Shown here: positions 56,618 to 64,000 of the stretch, piece after piece | Layout of the letters: every line of letters begins with the position of its first letter | Position numbering within the stretch: the first letter of the stretch is position 1 | Notes under the pieces: model-generated | Told to the model about the DNA's origin: nothing | The model's database searches: none | The model's input: the letters and a program-made list of their open reading frames with translations, nothing else | Assembly: GCA_002841885.1 (NCBI GenBank) | Contig: PHBE01000001.1 | Location: 264,326-328,325 of the forward strand | DNA: 64,000 nucleotides | From: Deltaproteobacteria bacterium HGW-Deltaproteobacteria-18 | GTDB taxonomy: Bacteria; Desulfobacterota; Desulfovibrionia; Desulfovibrionales; Desulfomicrobiaceae | Direction: 5' to 3' | Position numbers and translations under genes: made by a program

Positions 56618-56701
56618 CTAACGCCACTGTTCCGCGAGCATTTCGGACATCATCTGCATGAGAGTCTCCATATTCACGGGATTTGCTACGTATTCGCTCA
56701 T
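56618..56701 (-). CDS. Met-rich miniprotein (27 aa), tandem copy 2
   Basis: A 27-residue frame starts at the ATG at 56701, seven bases after a strong GGGAGGA (56708-56714). Its core NMETLMQMMSEMLAEQ is an amphipathic, methionine-rich helix (7 Met in total). A diverged tandem copy lies 96 bases upstream, with the start of this one just after the other's stop. The good ribosome site and the conserved core favour translation. The function is unknown; metal binding or a membrane/partner helix are only guesses. Confidence 0.55.
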   Translation of the reverse strand: MSEYVANPVNMETLMQMMSEMLAEQWR

Positions 56702-56790
56702 ACCAGTTCCTCCCTAACGCTGCTGTTCTGCGAACATTTTTGACATCAACTGCATGAAGAGCTCCATGTTCGCGGGCGTTACTACGTCAC
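56618..56790. repeat. Tandem 96-bp repeat
   Basis: The segments starting at 56618 and at 56714 match over about 75 bases at roughly three quarters identity (CTAACGCC/TGCTGTTC..GCGA/GAACATTT pattern). Many differences fall at third codon positions on the minus strand, which suggests duplication of a translated sequence. Confidence 0.6.
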
Positions 56791-56800
56791 ACGAAAACAC
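56714..56800 (-). CDS. Met-rich miniprotein (28 aa), tandem copy 1
   Basis: The frame ending at 56714 carries the sequence PANMELFMQLMSKMFAEQQR, which matches copy 2 in 15 or so of 20 residues. The N-terminus is less clear: a GTG at 56800 after GGGA gives 28 residues aligned with copy 2, while ATG codons further upstream (56848, 56857) lack a ribosome site. It follows the GntR gene on the same strand by 130 bases. Confidence 0.45.
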   Translation of the reverse strand: MFSCDVVTPANMELFMQLMSKMFAEQQR

Positions 56801-56930
56801 GAATCGTCCCGCTGCAACTTCAGGAGTCGATTGCGTAATCCGGAACATAATTGTCATCTTCAGGGCGCGCGGGACAATCGCTGACGGACTGAAAGGAATT
56901 GATACTAGGCGGCAAAAGCTTAACCGACGC

Positions 56931-57599
56931 TCAATAATCCGTGGCAGATTTGTCAACGCCGTAACGCTTCATGCGTCGGCCCGCATCGATGTAATGCTCG
57001 CGAAGGCACTGCTCGATGGCCATCGGATCCTTGCCGCGCAGAACGTCGAAAATGACCTTATGCCGTTCGTAGACCTCTTTGGTTGTGAAGATCTCTCGCC
57101 AGTATTTGAAGAGAAGAAACTTGGACACTCCCCGACAGGAACGTCGGGAGAGATGGACGATGAGTGAATTGTCCGTCTTGGAAAAGAGGATATCATGGAA
57201 CTGATTGTCCAAGGGCGCAAGCAACTCCCTTTTTCCTCCATTCTCCGCTAGATGCTTCATCTGCTCGAGAATGACCTGCAGCTTCCGAAAATCCTCTTCC
57301 GTGAACTCGTTTATAGTAGAAGCGACAACCGCCCCCTCCAGGACTCCGCCGATGAAATAGGAGTCCTGTATCTCCTTTTCGGTCAAGGCCGCAATGAACT
57401 TACCACGCTGTGGAATGGAAACGATCAACCCGTCCTGGACGAGCATCTGCAGGGCTTCACGGACCGGAGCGCGGCTTATGGAAAGCCGCGAGGCGAGATG
57501 CACCTCGTTGACCTTGTCCCCGGGGTTTAGTTCGCCGTCGAGGATGGCCTGTTTGATATATTCAGATATTTGCAAACTGTAGGTTTTAATGCCGGTCAT
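56931..57599 (-). CDS. GntR-family transcriptional regulator (FCD type)
   Basis: A 222-residue regulator. The winged helix (10-70) reads EVHLASRLSISRAPVREALQ and GLIVSIPQRGKFIAALT. The C-terminal FCD domain (80-210) holds candidate metal ligands in NQFHDILFS, YERHKVIFD and CLREHYIDAGRRM. FCD regulators sense organic or amino acids. AGG lies six bases before the ATG at 57599. Position near the NhaC/lyase/RidA genes suggests control of these; the palindrome at 61063-61078 is a candidate target. Confidence 0.9.
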   Translation of the reverse strand: MTGIKTYSLQISEYIKQAILDGELNPGDKVNEVHLASRLSISRAPVREALQMLVQDGLIVSIPQRGKFIAALTEKEIQDSYFIGGVLEGAVVASTINEFTEEDFRKLQVILEQMKHLAENGGKRELLAPLDNQFHDILFSKTDNSLIVHLSRRSCRGVSKFLLFKYWREIFTTKEVYERHKVIFDVLRGKDPMAIEQCLREHYIDAGRRMKRYGVDKSATDY

Positions 57600-58077
57600 T
57601 TTTTGCCTATGAGAAATTTTATGGATTGTGGCGAAGCCCCTATCTTGACCGTTGGCGGAGCCTTCCGGCCTTGTGAACAAAACATCGCCGCCCTGCGCTT
57701 GCCACGAAGCTGACAAAATCCTCATTGGAAAAGGCAAAATCGTGGCGAACCAGGACTGTAAGCGTCCTTGATGCTTATCACTCGCGAATATGACGTTTGT
57801 CTGAAGAAACCGCCAATTGAAAAACGAACAACTTGCGCCAAGCTTGGGAGATATCTTAGTTAGCCAGTTAATGTGAAAAAAAATGAAAGAAAGCGCAAGT
57901 TTTATATTTGAGACAACCAAGGGAGAAAACCATGCCCGAATATTGCGTCACACTCTGCAATGCGTTGTCCAAACAGCACCACTGTATTTTATTAATGACA
58001 AAGCCCCTGTCCATAACAAGGGCTTTGTCATTAAAAGCTCAATTCGAAAGTTAAAGATTTTGAGTATAAAATAAGTT
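57600..58077. terminator. Region between NhaC and GntR genes with a strong hairpin
   Basis: TTAATGACAAAGCCC (57992-58006) pairs perfectly with GGGCTTTGTCATTAA (58020-58034), 15 bp with a 13-base loop. It follows the NhaC stop on the minus strand and probably terminates that transcript, though the T-run is poor. The rest (57600-57990) includes the GntR promoter region and no supported gene. Confidence 0.6.
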
Positions 58078-59496
58078 TTATGCTACTGCATCTTGATTAT
58101 CATCTAAATCAATAGCATCTTCTTCAGATGCCATCTTTCTGTTCCATCCTGTAGCCACTGATAAAAGCAAAACTAACAGCAATGCCCAAGTATAAGGATT
58201 ATATAGAGCTGTTGTTATCGGAGGTGCAGTGATCTTAAAAGATTCAGCAGCACTTATAACGGCTGCATACCATGCTGCAACAACAATGTGCCAAGGCAAA
58301 ATGAAAAATATTGTGCATACAGAGCAGTCCATAACGTTAGCTCTTCTTGACGGAGCAAGCCCAAATTTTTCACCTATAGGACGCACAATACCAGGTCCAA
58401 CCAGCAACAAAGCCGGAGCATTTGCCGAGATCGGAATCGAAGCGAGAATTGTTATGCCAATAATAAACAATTCTGCCTGTCGCACAGAACTCACAATAGT
58501 CTTCTCTGCAAAAGAGAGAATTCGACGCATAATCCCACTTTCAACAAGAATTTGAGTAACAGCAAGTATAAGTATTGCAAAAATTATTGCGCCAACTACA
58601 CTATTTATTCCATCCTCAACAATACCAGTCGACACCGCACGAGACTCAGGTATGTGAAAAATTGCCGAAAAAGTAGTGTTTCCGGAAATAATTCCAATAA
58701 TTGCAGCACTTATATTACCATAAATAAGAGACTCTATTATATGCCTGCCTGAAAGTGCAGAAACCACAACTATCACAAGAGCTATAAGCATCAGCGCGCC
58801 AGACGGATTCAAATTTGCCTGAATCTCAGGAAGCGTGCTGACCTGTCCACCACCGCCGAAAACGATAAAAACACCCATTGCCAGAACAGCAGCGCTAATC
58901 GACAAAGGAAAGCGACTGCGTACGACATTCTTCATCGTTGCGCCTTGCGTGAATGCCGAAACGATGGTCGTATCTGAAATTGGAGCAAGGTTGTCGCCAA
59001 AAGCGGCGCCTGACAAAATTGCAAGAGACAACATGGCTGGATCTGCCCCGAGAAAATATCCAGCGGGATAGAGTACGGGTGTGAGAGCGATGCACGTTCC
59101 GGTGCTTGTCCCTGTTCCCAACGAGAAAAGCATGGCCGCCAGAAAAACGATCGCGGTAAACATCGCCCCTTGCGCGCCAGTGGTCATGCCGAGCCAAAGA
59201 AGCCCATGCACCAAGCCACCTGCGACCATCAATTTGCCAAAAACACCTGCAAAAAGCCAAGCGGTGATAATTACAATACCTGTCTTGTCTCCGATGCCGC
59301 GCATAGCACTTCTGCAGTATTCTTTTTTATTTTTCGCAAAAAACAATCCAACCGCCAGAGCTATCCATGCACACGCCCAAAATGGCTTTGTACCTCCACG
59401 CTCTTCTACTGAAAGCCATATCAGTCCACATACAAGTATAATCAATGGAACTAGACCGCCAAGTATTCCACCATGCAACTCAAGTCGCCTTTCCAT
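58078..59496 (-). CDS. NhaC-family Na+/H+ antiporter-like transporter
   Basis: A 472-residue, about twelve-helix membrane protein. Hallmarks include SLGTGTSTGTCIALTPVLYP, SGAAFGDNLAPISDTTIVSA and FTQGATMKNVVRSRFPLSIS, as in NhaC and related amino/organic acid exchangers. ATG at 59496 follows GGGG; a GTG at 59508 is also in frame. It lies after the lyase gene on the same strand but behind a terminator-like hairpin. Given its neighbours, a Na+-linked transporter for an amino- or sulfo-compound is as plausible as a plain Na+/H+ antiporter. Confidence 0.88.
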   Translation of the reverse strand: MERRLELHGGILGGLVPLIILVCGLIWLSVEERGGTKPFWACAWIALAVGLFFAKNKKEYCRSAMRGIGDKTGIVIITAWLFAGVFGKLMVAGGLVHGLLWLGMTTGAQGAMFTAIVFLAAMLFSLGTGTSTGTCIALTPVLYPAGYFLGADPAMLSLAILSGAAFGDNLAPISDTTIVSAFTQGATMKNVVRSRFPLSISAAVLAMGVFIVFGGGGQVSTLPEIQANLNPSGALMLIALVIVVVSALSGRHIIESLIYGNISAAIIGIISGNTTFSAIFHIPESRAVSTGIVEDGINSVVGAIIFAILILAVTQILVESGIMRRILSFAEKTIVSSVRQAELFIIGITILASIPISANAPALLLVGPGIVRPIGEKFGLAPSRRANVMDCSVCTIFFILPWHIVVAAWYAAVISAAESFKITAPPITTALYNPYTWALLLVLLLSVATGWNRKMASEEDAIDLDDNQDAVA

Positions 59497-59561
59497 AGAA
59501 AACCCCACTTTAAAGTTAATAATTTCGTGAAATTCTATGCCTTGCCTTATTCATATCGACT

Positions 59562-59596
59562 AAAAAAGGCGGCTCGATAATCGAACCGCCTTTTTT
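59562..59596 (-). terminator. Intrinsic terminator after the lyase gene
   Basis: On the minus strand GGCGGTTCGA pairs with TCGAGCCGCC and is followed by TTTTTT; A and T runs flank the stem. It begins one base after the lyase stop codon, so most transcripts from ridA-lyase should end here before nhaC. Confidence 0.8.
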
Positions 59597-59597
59597 G

Positions 59598-60596
59598 CTA
59601 CATAAATGTATCCATGTACGCGTACAGCGCTGGAGAACCGCCGGTATGTAGGAAGAGCACATTGGAGCCTTCCGGAAAATGCCCTTTTCGCACCAAGTCA
59701 ACCAGTCCGGCCATAGCCTTTCCGGAATATACGGGATCAAGGAGAATGCCTTCGGTTTGCGCCAACAGCTTGACCGCCTCGACCATGCTTTCCGTCGGCA
59801 AGGAGTAGCCGGGGCCGACATAGCCGTCGAAGCAGGTTACCGTTTCGGCGGGAATGCCACCCTTCACACCCACGCGCTCGGCAGTGGCCACAGCCAATTT
59901 GTGAACGATCCCTTCCTGAACTTCCTTGGTGCGGGAAACATTCACGCCGCTGACGGGAATGTCCGCGTTGCAACCGACCATGCCGACCACGATACCGGCG
60001 TGGGTGCCCGCGCTGCCGCTCGGGACAACCATATGGTCGATCTTCAGCCCCATCTGGAAAAGCTGTTCAAGCGTTTCCTGGGCGCAGGCCACATAGCCGG
60101 TGGCGCCGATGGTGTTCGAAGCCCCGCCGGGAATGATGTAGGGTTTCCGACCTTGAGCGGCCACGGAGTCGGCCACCTTCTGCATTTCACCCATCATGTC
60201 GGAACCTGCGGGCACCACCTTGATGCTCTTGACGCCCATCAGATGGAACAGAAAGTTGTTGCCGGAAGCATCGGGCTTGTAGCTGCCCTTGACACGCTCT
60301 TCCAGCACCAGATGGCAATCCATGCCCTCTTTCACGGCCCAGGAAAGGGTCAAACGGCAATGGTTGGACTGCACGGCGCCGCAGGTGATGATCGTGTCGG
60401 CTCCTTTCTCCATGGCGTCGGCCACGCAAAAATCGAGCTTGCGGGTCTTGTTGCCGCCCGCACAACCCGGCAGCAGGTCGTCTCGCTTAATGTAGATGTT
60501 GACCTTGCCACCCAGCGCCTTGGAGAAGGCAGGCACAGCCTCGATGGGTGTAGGGATTGTGACGTAGCCCCTGCGCGGAAATTTTGCGAGATTCAT
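59598..60596 (-). CDS. D-cysteine desulfhydrase / L-cysteate sulfo-lyase family enzyme
   Basis: A 332-residue PLP enzyme of the ACC-deaminase-like group. The PLP lysine is in [12 protein letters not shown], with [23 protein letters not shown] and [13 protein letters not shown] conserved. DcyD turns D-cysteine into pyruvate, H2S and ammonia; CuyA turns L-cysteate into pyruvate, sulfite and ammonia. The opening [18 protein letters not shown] and the [19 protein letters not shown] region look closer to CuyA as I remember it, but I cannot compare here. AAGGAG precedes the ATG at 60596. It lies 33 bases after ridA and would benefit from RidA removing 2-aminoacrylate. Confidence 0.87.
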   Translation of the reverse strand: MNLAKFPRRGYVTIPTPIEAVPAFSKALGGKVNIYIKRDDLLPGCAGGNKTRKLDFCVADAMEKGADTIITCGAVQSNHCRLTLSWAVKEGMDCHLVLEERVKGSYKPDASGNNFLFHLMGVKSIKVVPAGSDMMGEMQKVADSVAAQGRKPYIIPGGASNTIGATGYVACAQETLEQLFQMGLKIDHMVVPSGSAGTHAGIVVGMVGCNADIPVSGVNVSRTKEVQEGIVHKLAVATAERVGVKGGIPAETVTCFDGYVGPGYSLPTESMVEAVKLLAQTEGILLDPVYSGKAMAGLVDLVRKGHFPEGSNVLFLHTGGSPALYAYMDTFM

Positions 60597-60629
60597 GGTT
60601 GCTCCTTGGATAAGAATATTAAAGGGATA

Positions 60630-61016
60630 TCAATCTCGTCTGGAGACGATTGCTTCGATTTCAACCTTCGCGCCAAGGGGTAACTTGGCCACCTCGAAGG
60701 CACTCCGGGCCGGAAAAGGTTCGCTGAAATAGGTAGCATATACGGCATTCACCACCTTGAAATCATTCATGTCCGCCAGAAACACCGTTGTCTTCACGAC
60801 GTCGCCGAGCGTCGCCCCCGCAGCTTCCGTAACCGCCTTGAGATTCTTCAAAGCCTGATGCGCCTGCTCCTCGATACCGTCCGGAAACGTGCCCGTTTCC
60901 TTATCGATGGGCAGCTGTCCGCTGACGAATACAAGACCCGGCACAGCGATGGCGTGAGAATACGGCCCCACCGCCGCCGGAGCCTTCTCCGATGTGATCT
61001 GAATTTTGCTGCTCAT
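60630..61016 (-). CDS. ridA: RidA family enamine/imine deaminase
   Basis: A 128-residue trimeric YjgF/RidA protein. It hydrolyses 2-aminoacrylate and similar reactive enamines made by PLP enzymes. Seen: GPYSHAIAVPGLVFVSGQLP, the helix EEQAHQALKNLKAVTEAAGA, VVKTTVFLADMNDF and the catalytic arginine in FPARSAFEVAKLPLGA. GAGGAG four bases before the ATG at 61016 sets the start and excludes a longer frame. It is the first gene of the operon with the cysteine/cysteate lyase, an obvious functional pair. Confidence 0.93.
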   Translation of the reverse strand: MSSKIQITSEKAPAAVGPYSHAIAVPGLVFVSGQLPIDKETGTFPDGIEEQAHQALKNLKAVTEAAGATLGDVVKTTVFLADMNDFKVVNAVYATYFSEPFPARSAFEVAKLPLGAKVEIEAIVSRRD

Positions 61017-61062
61017 GCGTCTCCTCTGCTGAAATAGTGAATTTGCCAAATTGTCATCATTT

Positions 61063-61078
61063 CAAATGTCGACATTTG
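61063..61078. promoter_or_regulatory. Perfect palindrome upstream of ridA
   Basis: CAAATGTCGACATTTG is a perfect 16-base inverted repeat, 47 bases before the ridA start codon. A second, imperfect palindrome (AATTTGCCAAATT) lies at 61039-61051, nearer the gene. Such sites suit a dimeric regulator; the GntR protein encoded at 56931-57599 is the best local candidate. Confidence 0.6.
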
Positions 61079-61339
61079 ACCATTTTTATTCTTCGTACTC
61101 CGCAGGTGTCAAGAGAAACTCTTCACAAAGTATGGACAGACTCCTGCACCATGCTCATGTAGTTCAGATTCGCAAGGACAGTTACCGACTCAAGGACAAG
61201 CGCAAGTCAAGAATCATCGCCCACCGAAGGTAGCGAACGCATCACGACCCGCGTATCAATAATGAAGTCCTCGAAATACGAAAACCCCGGAGCTTGTAAC
61301 TCCAGGGCATTTCGTTCGTTGCTGTGCTTAACGGCTAGG
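61079..61339. other. Spacer between ridA and the Fic remnant
   Basis: It holds the ridA promoter region. A hairpin-like pair (CCCCGGAGCTTGTAACTCCAGGG, quoted here only by position 61287-61308) lies within it and may end the minus-strand Fic transcript. No gene is supported. Confidence 0.35.
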
Positions 61340-61810
61340 CTATGCCGAGCAGATACCGATATGGCCGAAAATTCGTTCGACCAACTGGGCAAGTTGCTCA
61401 GCGAATGGGGCGTAATCCGTATCCTTCCCCGCCTTGTCCAAATTCTCGTAATAGGCGGACCGAGCCTTCACCGGGATGATCACGGTCGGAAATCCTGCTC
61501 GCATGAGTTCCATGTTCATGACGAGCCTTGAAGTCCTGCTGTTACCGACCCGGAAAGGATAGATGATGACCAGATCGGCATGCACCTTAGCAGCCTTTTC
61601 AACGGGACGAAGGCTCGGATCCTCGCAATGGTACCAAAAGACCTTGCGACTATAATACACGCGCAGAAACGCCGAGAGGCTGTCGGGCACCACGAGACCT
61701 GCGTTATCAGTGATCGTATGCGACCCAACCTGACTGCGTATACACCCAAGCGGGTTACGTCGACGATACAGGCCGCACAACACTCGTGGCGATGAAGACG
61801 TTGACCGCAT
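61340..61810 (-). pseudogene. Fic-domain protein, degenerate remnant
   Basis: The frame encodes about 156 residues resembling a Fic AMP-transferase C-terminus: VEKAAKVHADLVIIYPFRVG, then NSRTSRLVMNMELMRAGFPT, then VIIPVKARSAYYENLDKAGK. The catalytic motif HPFxDGNGRTGR is damaged to YPFRVGNSRTSR, with loss of the catalytic His and acid and of two glycines. The N-terminal part of a Fic protein is not recognisable upstream, and no ribosome site is visible. I read it as a decayed toxin-type gene. Confidence 0.7.
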
Positions 61811-62328
61811 TTACAGCAAGTGCTGGGGCATCGAGGTTGTATTCTTCCGCACGGCCAAGCAGCATCTGAAATTGAAAAAAGGCCTGCCAGGGCCGTAACT
61901 TCGGTGCCCTCATCGACACACGACCATCGTAATGGCCAGACACATCTTCCTGAGCATCGAAAAACGCAGGACGGAAGATCCCAGAACCCTCGGCCTGCTG
62001 TTCCATTGTTGCTGTGAAGAGGCTGCGGACTGCATTCCCGTCAAGGCGTTGTGCCTAATCCTAGGCATCACCCGAGAAATTCTGAAGAAACTTGACGAAG
62101 GCCAGAACCAAGCCGAACGCATATTGATTAGGCTTTCTGAGATGGAATCCGCAGCCTGATGCACAATTTCGATTATATTATTCATGAACAAAGGATGTTA
62201 GTCATCCGGGATAGGATTTTCTTGGACACCGGCTTGGGAGCAGAGAAGCTCCGTGAGGACCAGGACGACTGGAACGGGAAATGGGCAGAGAACTAGCTCG
62301 TGCGGAACATGCGAACGCTCGACCAAAG
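61811..62328. other. Decayed or unassigned region
   Basis: Several open frames on both strands occur (for instance 61932-62159 on plus, 75 codons, no ribosome site). None has a motif I recognise. Together with the broken Fic gene and the scar to the right, this looks like degraded accessory DNA. Confidence 0.35.
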
Positions 62329-62331
62329 AAA

Positions 62332-62368
62332 AAGCCGCTGAAATTATTACATTTCAGCGGCTTATCTT
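62332..62368 (-). terminator. Perfect bidirectional terminator
   Basis: AAGCCGCTGAAAT (62332-62344) and its exact complement (62351-62363) form a 13-bp stem with a six-base loop. Runs of T follow on both strands (CTTTTT). On the minus strand it would terminate a transcript coming from the tRNA-like scar at 62375-62393. Confidence 0.75.
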
Positions 62369-62374
62369 TTTAGA

Positions 62375-62393
62375 TGGTGTCGAAGGGGGGACT
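62375..62393 (-). repeat. tRNA/tmRNA 3'-end-like scar (possible attachment site)
   Basis: The minus strand reads AGTCCCCCCTTCGACACCA, which looks like the end of a T-arm, an acceptor strand, a discriminator A and CCA. No tRNA body precedes it: the expected GGTTCRA of the T-loop is absent. A terminator follows, as after real tRNA genes. Such 3'-end copies are left by integrases that target tRNA or tmRNA genes. Confidence 0.4.
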
Positions 62394-62700
62394 AGCGGAG
62401 GCGTCGCAGCTAATTCTTCAAAATCAATCAAATTTAGCTATTTAAGAACAAAAAAACTACGTAATTTATGACCTACATTCTTGACCCCGCGGAATCAAGC
62501 AAAAATGACAAATTGTCCGCACTTTGGATATCCCCGGCTCAACGTGTTTATGGGACCTCCGGGACATGTCATAGCCACCTACAAAGCATTCTGGCTATGG
62601 TACAGTTTTAATAACATCATACTGAAGCAGAATTGTGATCCTTTGACCCTTTCTAATGTTCTGGATCGACGCAATGATGCGAGGAAATGACTTACTAATT
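62394..62700. other. Spacer without a supported gene
   Basis: It lies downstream of the TrkA gene (minus) and next to the scar. One frame of about 69 codons on the plus strand lacks any signal. No gene can be called. Confidence 0.35.
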
Positions 62701-63357
62701 TCACTTCAATTCCTTGATCTTTCTGATGTCCACCGACTTTCCAAGCATGACAAGAATATCACTGTCTTTAAGTACGTAATCTGCCGGGGGAACGAGGATG
62801 AAATCCTCTGGGATAACTTCTTTAATTGCAATGATATGGACATTATACCTTGCCCGTAAATTCAGGCCGATCAAAGACTTTCCAACAAACTCCCTGGGGG
62901 TGCCTACCTGAATCATGTCAAACTCTTCAGCCAGTGGGATGAAGTCTAGAACATTCGGCCTGGAAAGATTACGGGAAACCCTGATTGCCATATCTCTCTC
63001 CGGATGAATGATTTCAGTGGCTCCCATTCTTTTGAGAATCTTTGCGTGATCGTCGTCGAGAGCCTTGGCCAGGATCTTATTGACTCCAGACTCCTGCAAA
63101 TAAAGACAGATGAGAATACTGTTACTAATTTTCGTTCCTGTTGAAACAATAACAGCATCCATCTCTTCCAAGCATAAGGACTTCAAAGCCTCCTTGTCCG
63201 TAGCGTCAATCACCATCGCTTCGGTAGAATACGGATCGATTGATTGGACTCTTCCCCTGTCCGTATCCATTGCGAGAACTTCGTTACCCTCTTCATATAG
63301 GGCCTTGGCTGCGTGAAAACCAAAATTACCCAACCCTATCACCGCAAAACGCTTCAT
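62701..63357 (-). CDS. TrkA/KtrA-type K+ uptake regulatory subunit
   Basis: A 218-residue cytoplasmic gating protein. The RCK-N Rossmann domain (1-130) starts FAVIGLGNFGFHAAKALYEE and contains STGTKISNSILICLYL; the RCK-C domain (140-218) includes VGKSLIGLNLRARYNVHIIA. It binds NAD(H) or ATP/ADP and controls a TrkH/KtrB channel. GGGGGAT lies just before the ATG at 63357. The partner TrkH/KtrB gene, 16 bases upstream, is broken, so this protein may lack its channel unless another copy exists. Confidence 0.9.
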   Translation of the reverse strand: MKRFAVIGLGNFGFHAAKALYEEGNEVLAMDTDRGRVQSIDPYSTEAMVIDATDKEALKSLCLEEMDAVIVSTGTKISNSILICLYLQESGVNKILAKALDDDHAKILKRMGATEIIHPERDMAIRVSRNLSRPNVLDFIPLAEEFDMIQVGTPREFVGKSLIGLNLRARYNVHIIAIKEVIPEDFILVPPADYVLKDSDILVMLGKSVDIRKIKELK

Positions 63358-63373
63358 ATCATCCCCCGCTATT

Positions 63374-63706
63374 CTAACCGATCATCAGATTTTCTTCAGA
63401 AGACTCGAAACCTTTCGTCGCTACAGTTCCCACAATTATGTACGAAAATGTGAGAATCCCAACGCGTCCGACCACCATCATAAGCGTAATGATAATTTTC
63501 CCCCAAGTGGTCAGATCCGAAGTGATACCCATGGACAGCCCCACAGTTCCGAAAGCGGAAACCGTTTCGAACATGTAGGACAGGAATGCGCCATTGGAAC
63601 CTCCTGCTTCATGTCCGCTTACGGCATCACCCATAAGGAGCAAAAACAGCGCGACTCCGATTACGCCCAGGGAAACAAGCACAAGCGAGACGCTGCGTGT
63701 AACGGT
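63374..63706 (-). pseudogene. TrkH/KtrB K+ channel subunit, 5'-truncated
   Basis: Only the C-terminal 110 residues or so remain: VTRSVSLVLVSLGVIGVALF, then FLSYMFETVSAFGTVGLSMG (a pore-loop segment with a selectivity-filter-like glycine), then IITLMMVVGRVGILTF. A full protein has about 450 residues and four pore repeats. The similarity ends at about 63706, where a stop precedes it and unrelated plus-strand MFS-like sequence begins. It cannot form a channel. Confidence 0.82.
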
Positions 63707-63711
63707 TTAAT

Positions 63712-63828
63712 AGGGGCAACTCCACACGCCGCTGGCCCTACTCTGGGCGGACTGCTGATCGACGCACTATGGGATACGGATGGGCCTTCGCGCTCATGGC
63801 CTGCATCCTGATCGCCGTGATCCCTTGA
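63712..63828 (+). pseudogene. MFS transporter C-terminal remnant with frameshift
   Basis: The plus strand encodes AAGPTLGGLLIDAL, a typical MFS drug-efflux helix-5-like motif, then after a frame change at about 63765 MGYGWAFALMACILIAVIP and a stop at 63826-63828. Both parts together match one MFS segment. It has no start and is broken, and it joins the truncated TrkH directly. Confidence 0.55.
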
Positions 63829-64000
63829 TTCTGGAGCGCCACCGGCAACATAGGCGAAATTGCCACCCAGCCTTAAGCTTATGCATGCTGCTCCTAGAGG
63901 AAGAGAGAAGTGGCCCCAGAAATTTGCACAAGCCTTTAGGTGGGAACTCTGCTAGCCCCGACCCCTTCAAACGCAAATGATTAGGGAGCAGAGAATGACG
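63829..64000. other. Window end, no supported gene
   Basis: Sequence past the MFS remnant shows no frame with a motif or ribosome site. The window stops here, so nothing more can be said. Confidence 0.35.

Noticed and set aside
1..64000. CRISPR arrays or phage gene modules
   Set aside because: No regularly spaced direct repeats, no Cas proteins and no phage structural genes were seen.

Overview
The window looks like a chromosomal piece of a Gram-negative, anaerobic deltaproteobacterium, most likely of the Desulfovibrionales (Desulfovibrio/Desulfomicrobium type). This is inferred from gene content: lipid A-type envelope genes, DUF169 plus TRAP genes, many PAS kinases and c-di-GMP proteins, bacteriohemerythrins, and a cysteate/cysteine lyase set. 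AAGGAG/GGAGG ribosome sites are strong. Most of the window is GC-moderate to GC-rich. AT-rich patches lie near 3.3-3.7, 30-31, 37.0-37.2 and 54.6-56.6 kb.

Layout. 0.5-3.1 kb: tRNA modification (TrmO), a coiled-coil protein and a ketopantoate-reductase family protein. 3.4-9.4 kb: an envelope-modification operon (LTA-synthase-like transferase, ArnT-like GT39, LAB_N protein) divergent from an OmpR-type two-component pair. 9.5-11.9 kb: a DUF533 protein and a wHTH-MFS pair. 12.1-15.7 kb: a complete promoter, yybP-ykoY (Mn2+) riboswitch and terminator unit in front of an unknown membrane protein, a CNNM/CorC-type protein and a CaCA antiporter. The convergent strand (15.9-18.6 kb) carries a P2-type cation ATPase. 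18.8-23.7 kb: an operon of LysE exporter, amidase, D-threonine-aldolase-like enzyme, ornithine-cyclodeaminase-like enzyme and cytidine deaminase. 24.5-29.6 kb: a five-gene nickel/peptide-type ABC importer with a NikR-like half-site. 30-31.7 kb: small envelope genes, one truncated. 31.9-36.5 kb: a kinase with a periplasmic ABC-type sensor, a single-domain response regulator and an MCP. 37.2-40.9 kb: DUF169 plus a TRAP transporter, followed by a decayed IS3 transposase.

41.8-56.5 kb is a dense signalling region. It holds a 1219-residue hybrid kinase, a TetR-headed operon (TetR, PAS kinase, REC-HDOD, bacteriohemerythrin, PAS-GGDEF), a REC protein with a degenerate HD-GYP domain, a REC-PAS-HD-GYP phosphodiesterase, a single REC protein, and a PAS-GGDEF-hemerythrin fusion split by a -1 frameshift at an A8 run. 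56.6-61.0 kb carries two tandem Met-rich miniproteins, a GntR regulator, an NhaC-type antiporter, a CuyA/DcyD-like lyase and RidA, with a perfect palindrome upstream of ridA. 61.3-64 kb is a junkyard: a decayed Fic protein, a tRNA-3'-end-like scar beside a terminator, intact TrkA/KtrA, a TrkH/KtrB cut at its 5' end, and an MFS remnant.

The observations I rate highest are the Mn2+ riboswitch unit with its unknown first gene, the restored hemerythrin ligands across the A8 frameshift, the TetR-operator-headed hemerythrin/c-di-GMP operon, and the tandem 27-28-residue Met-rich miniproteins.
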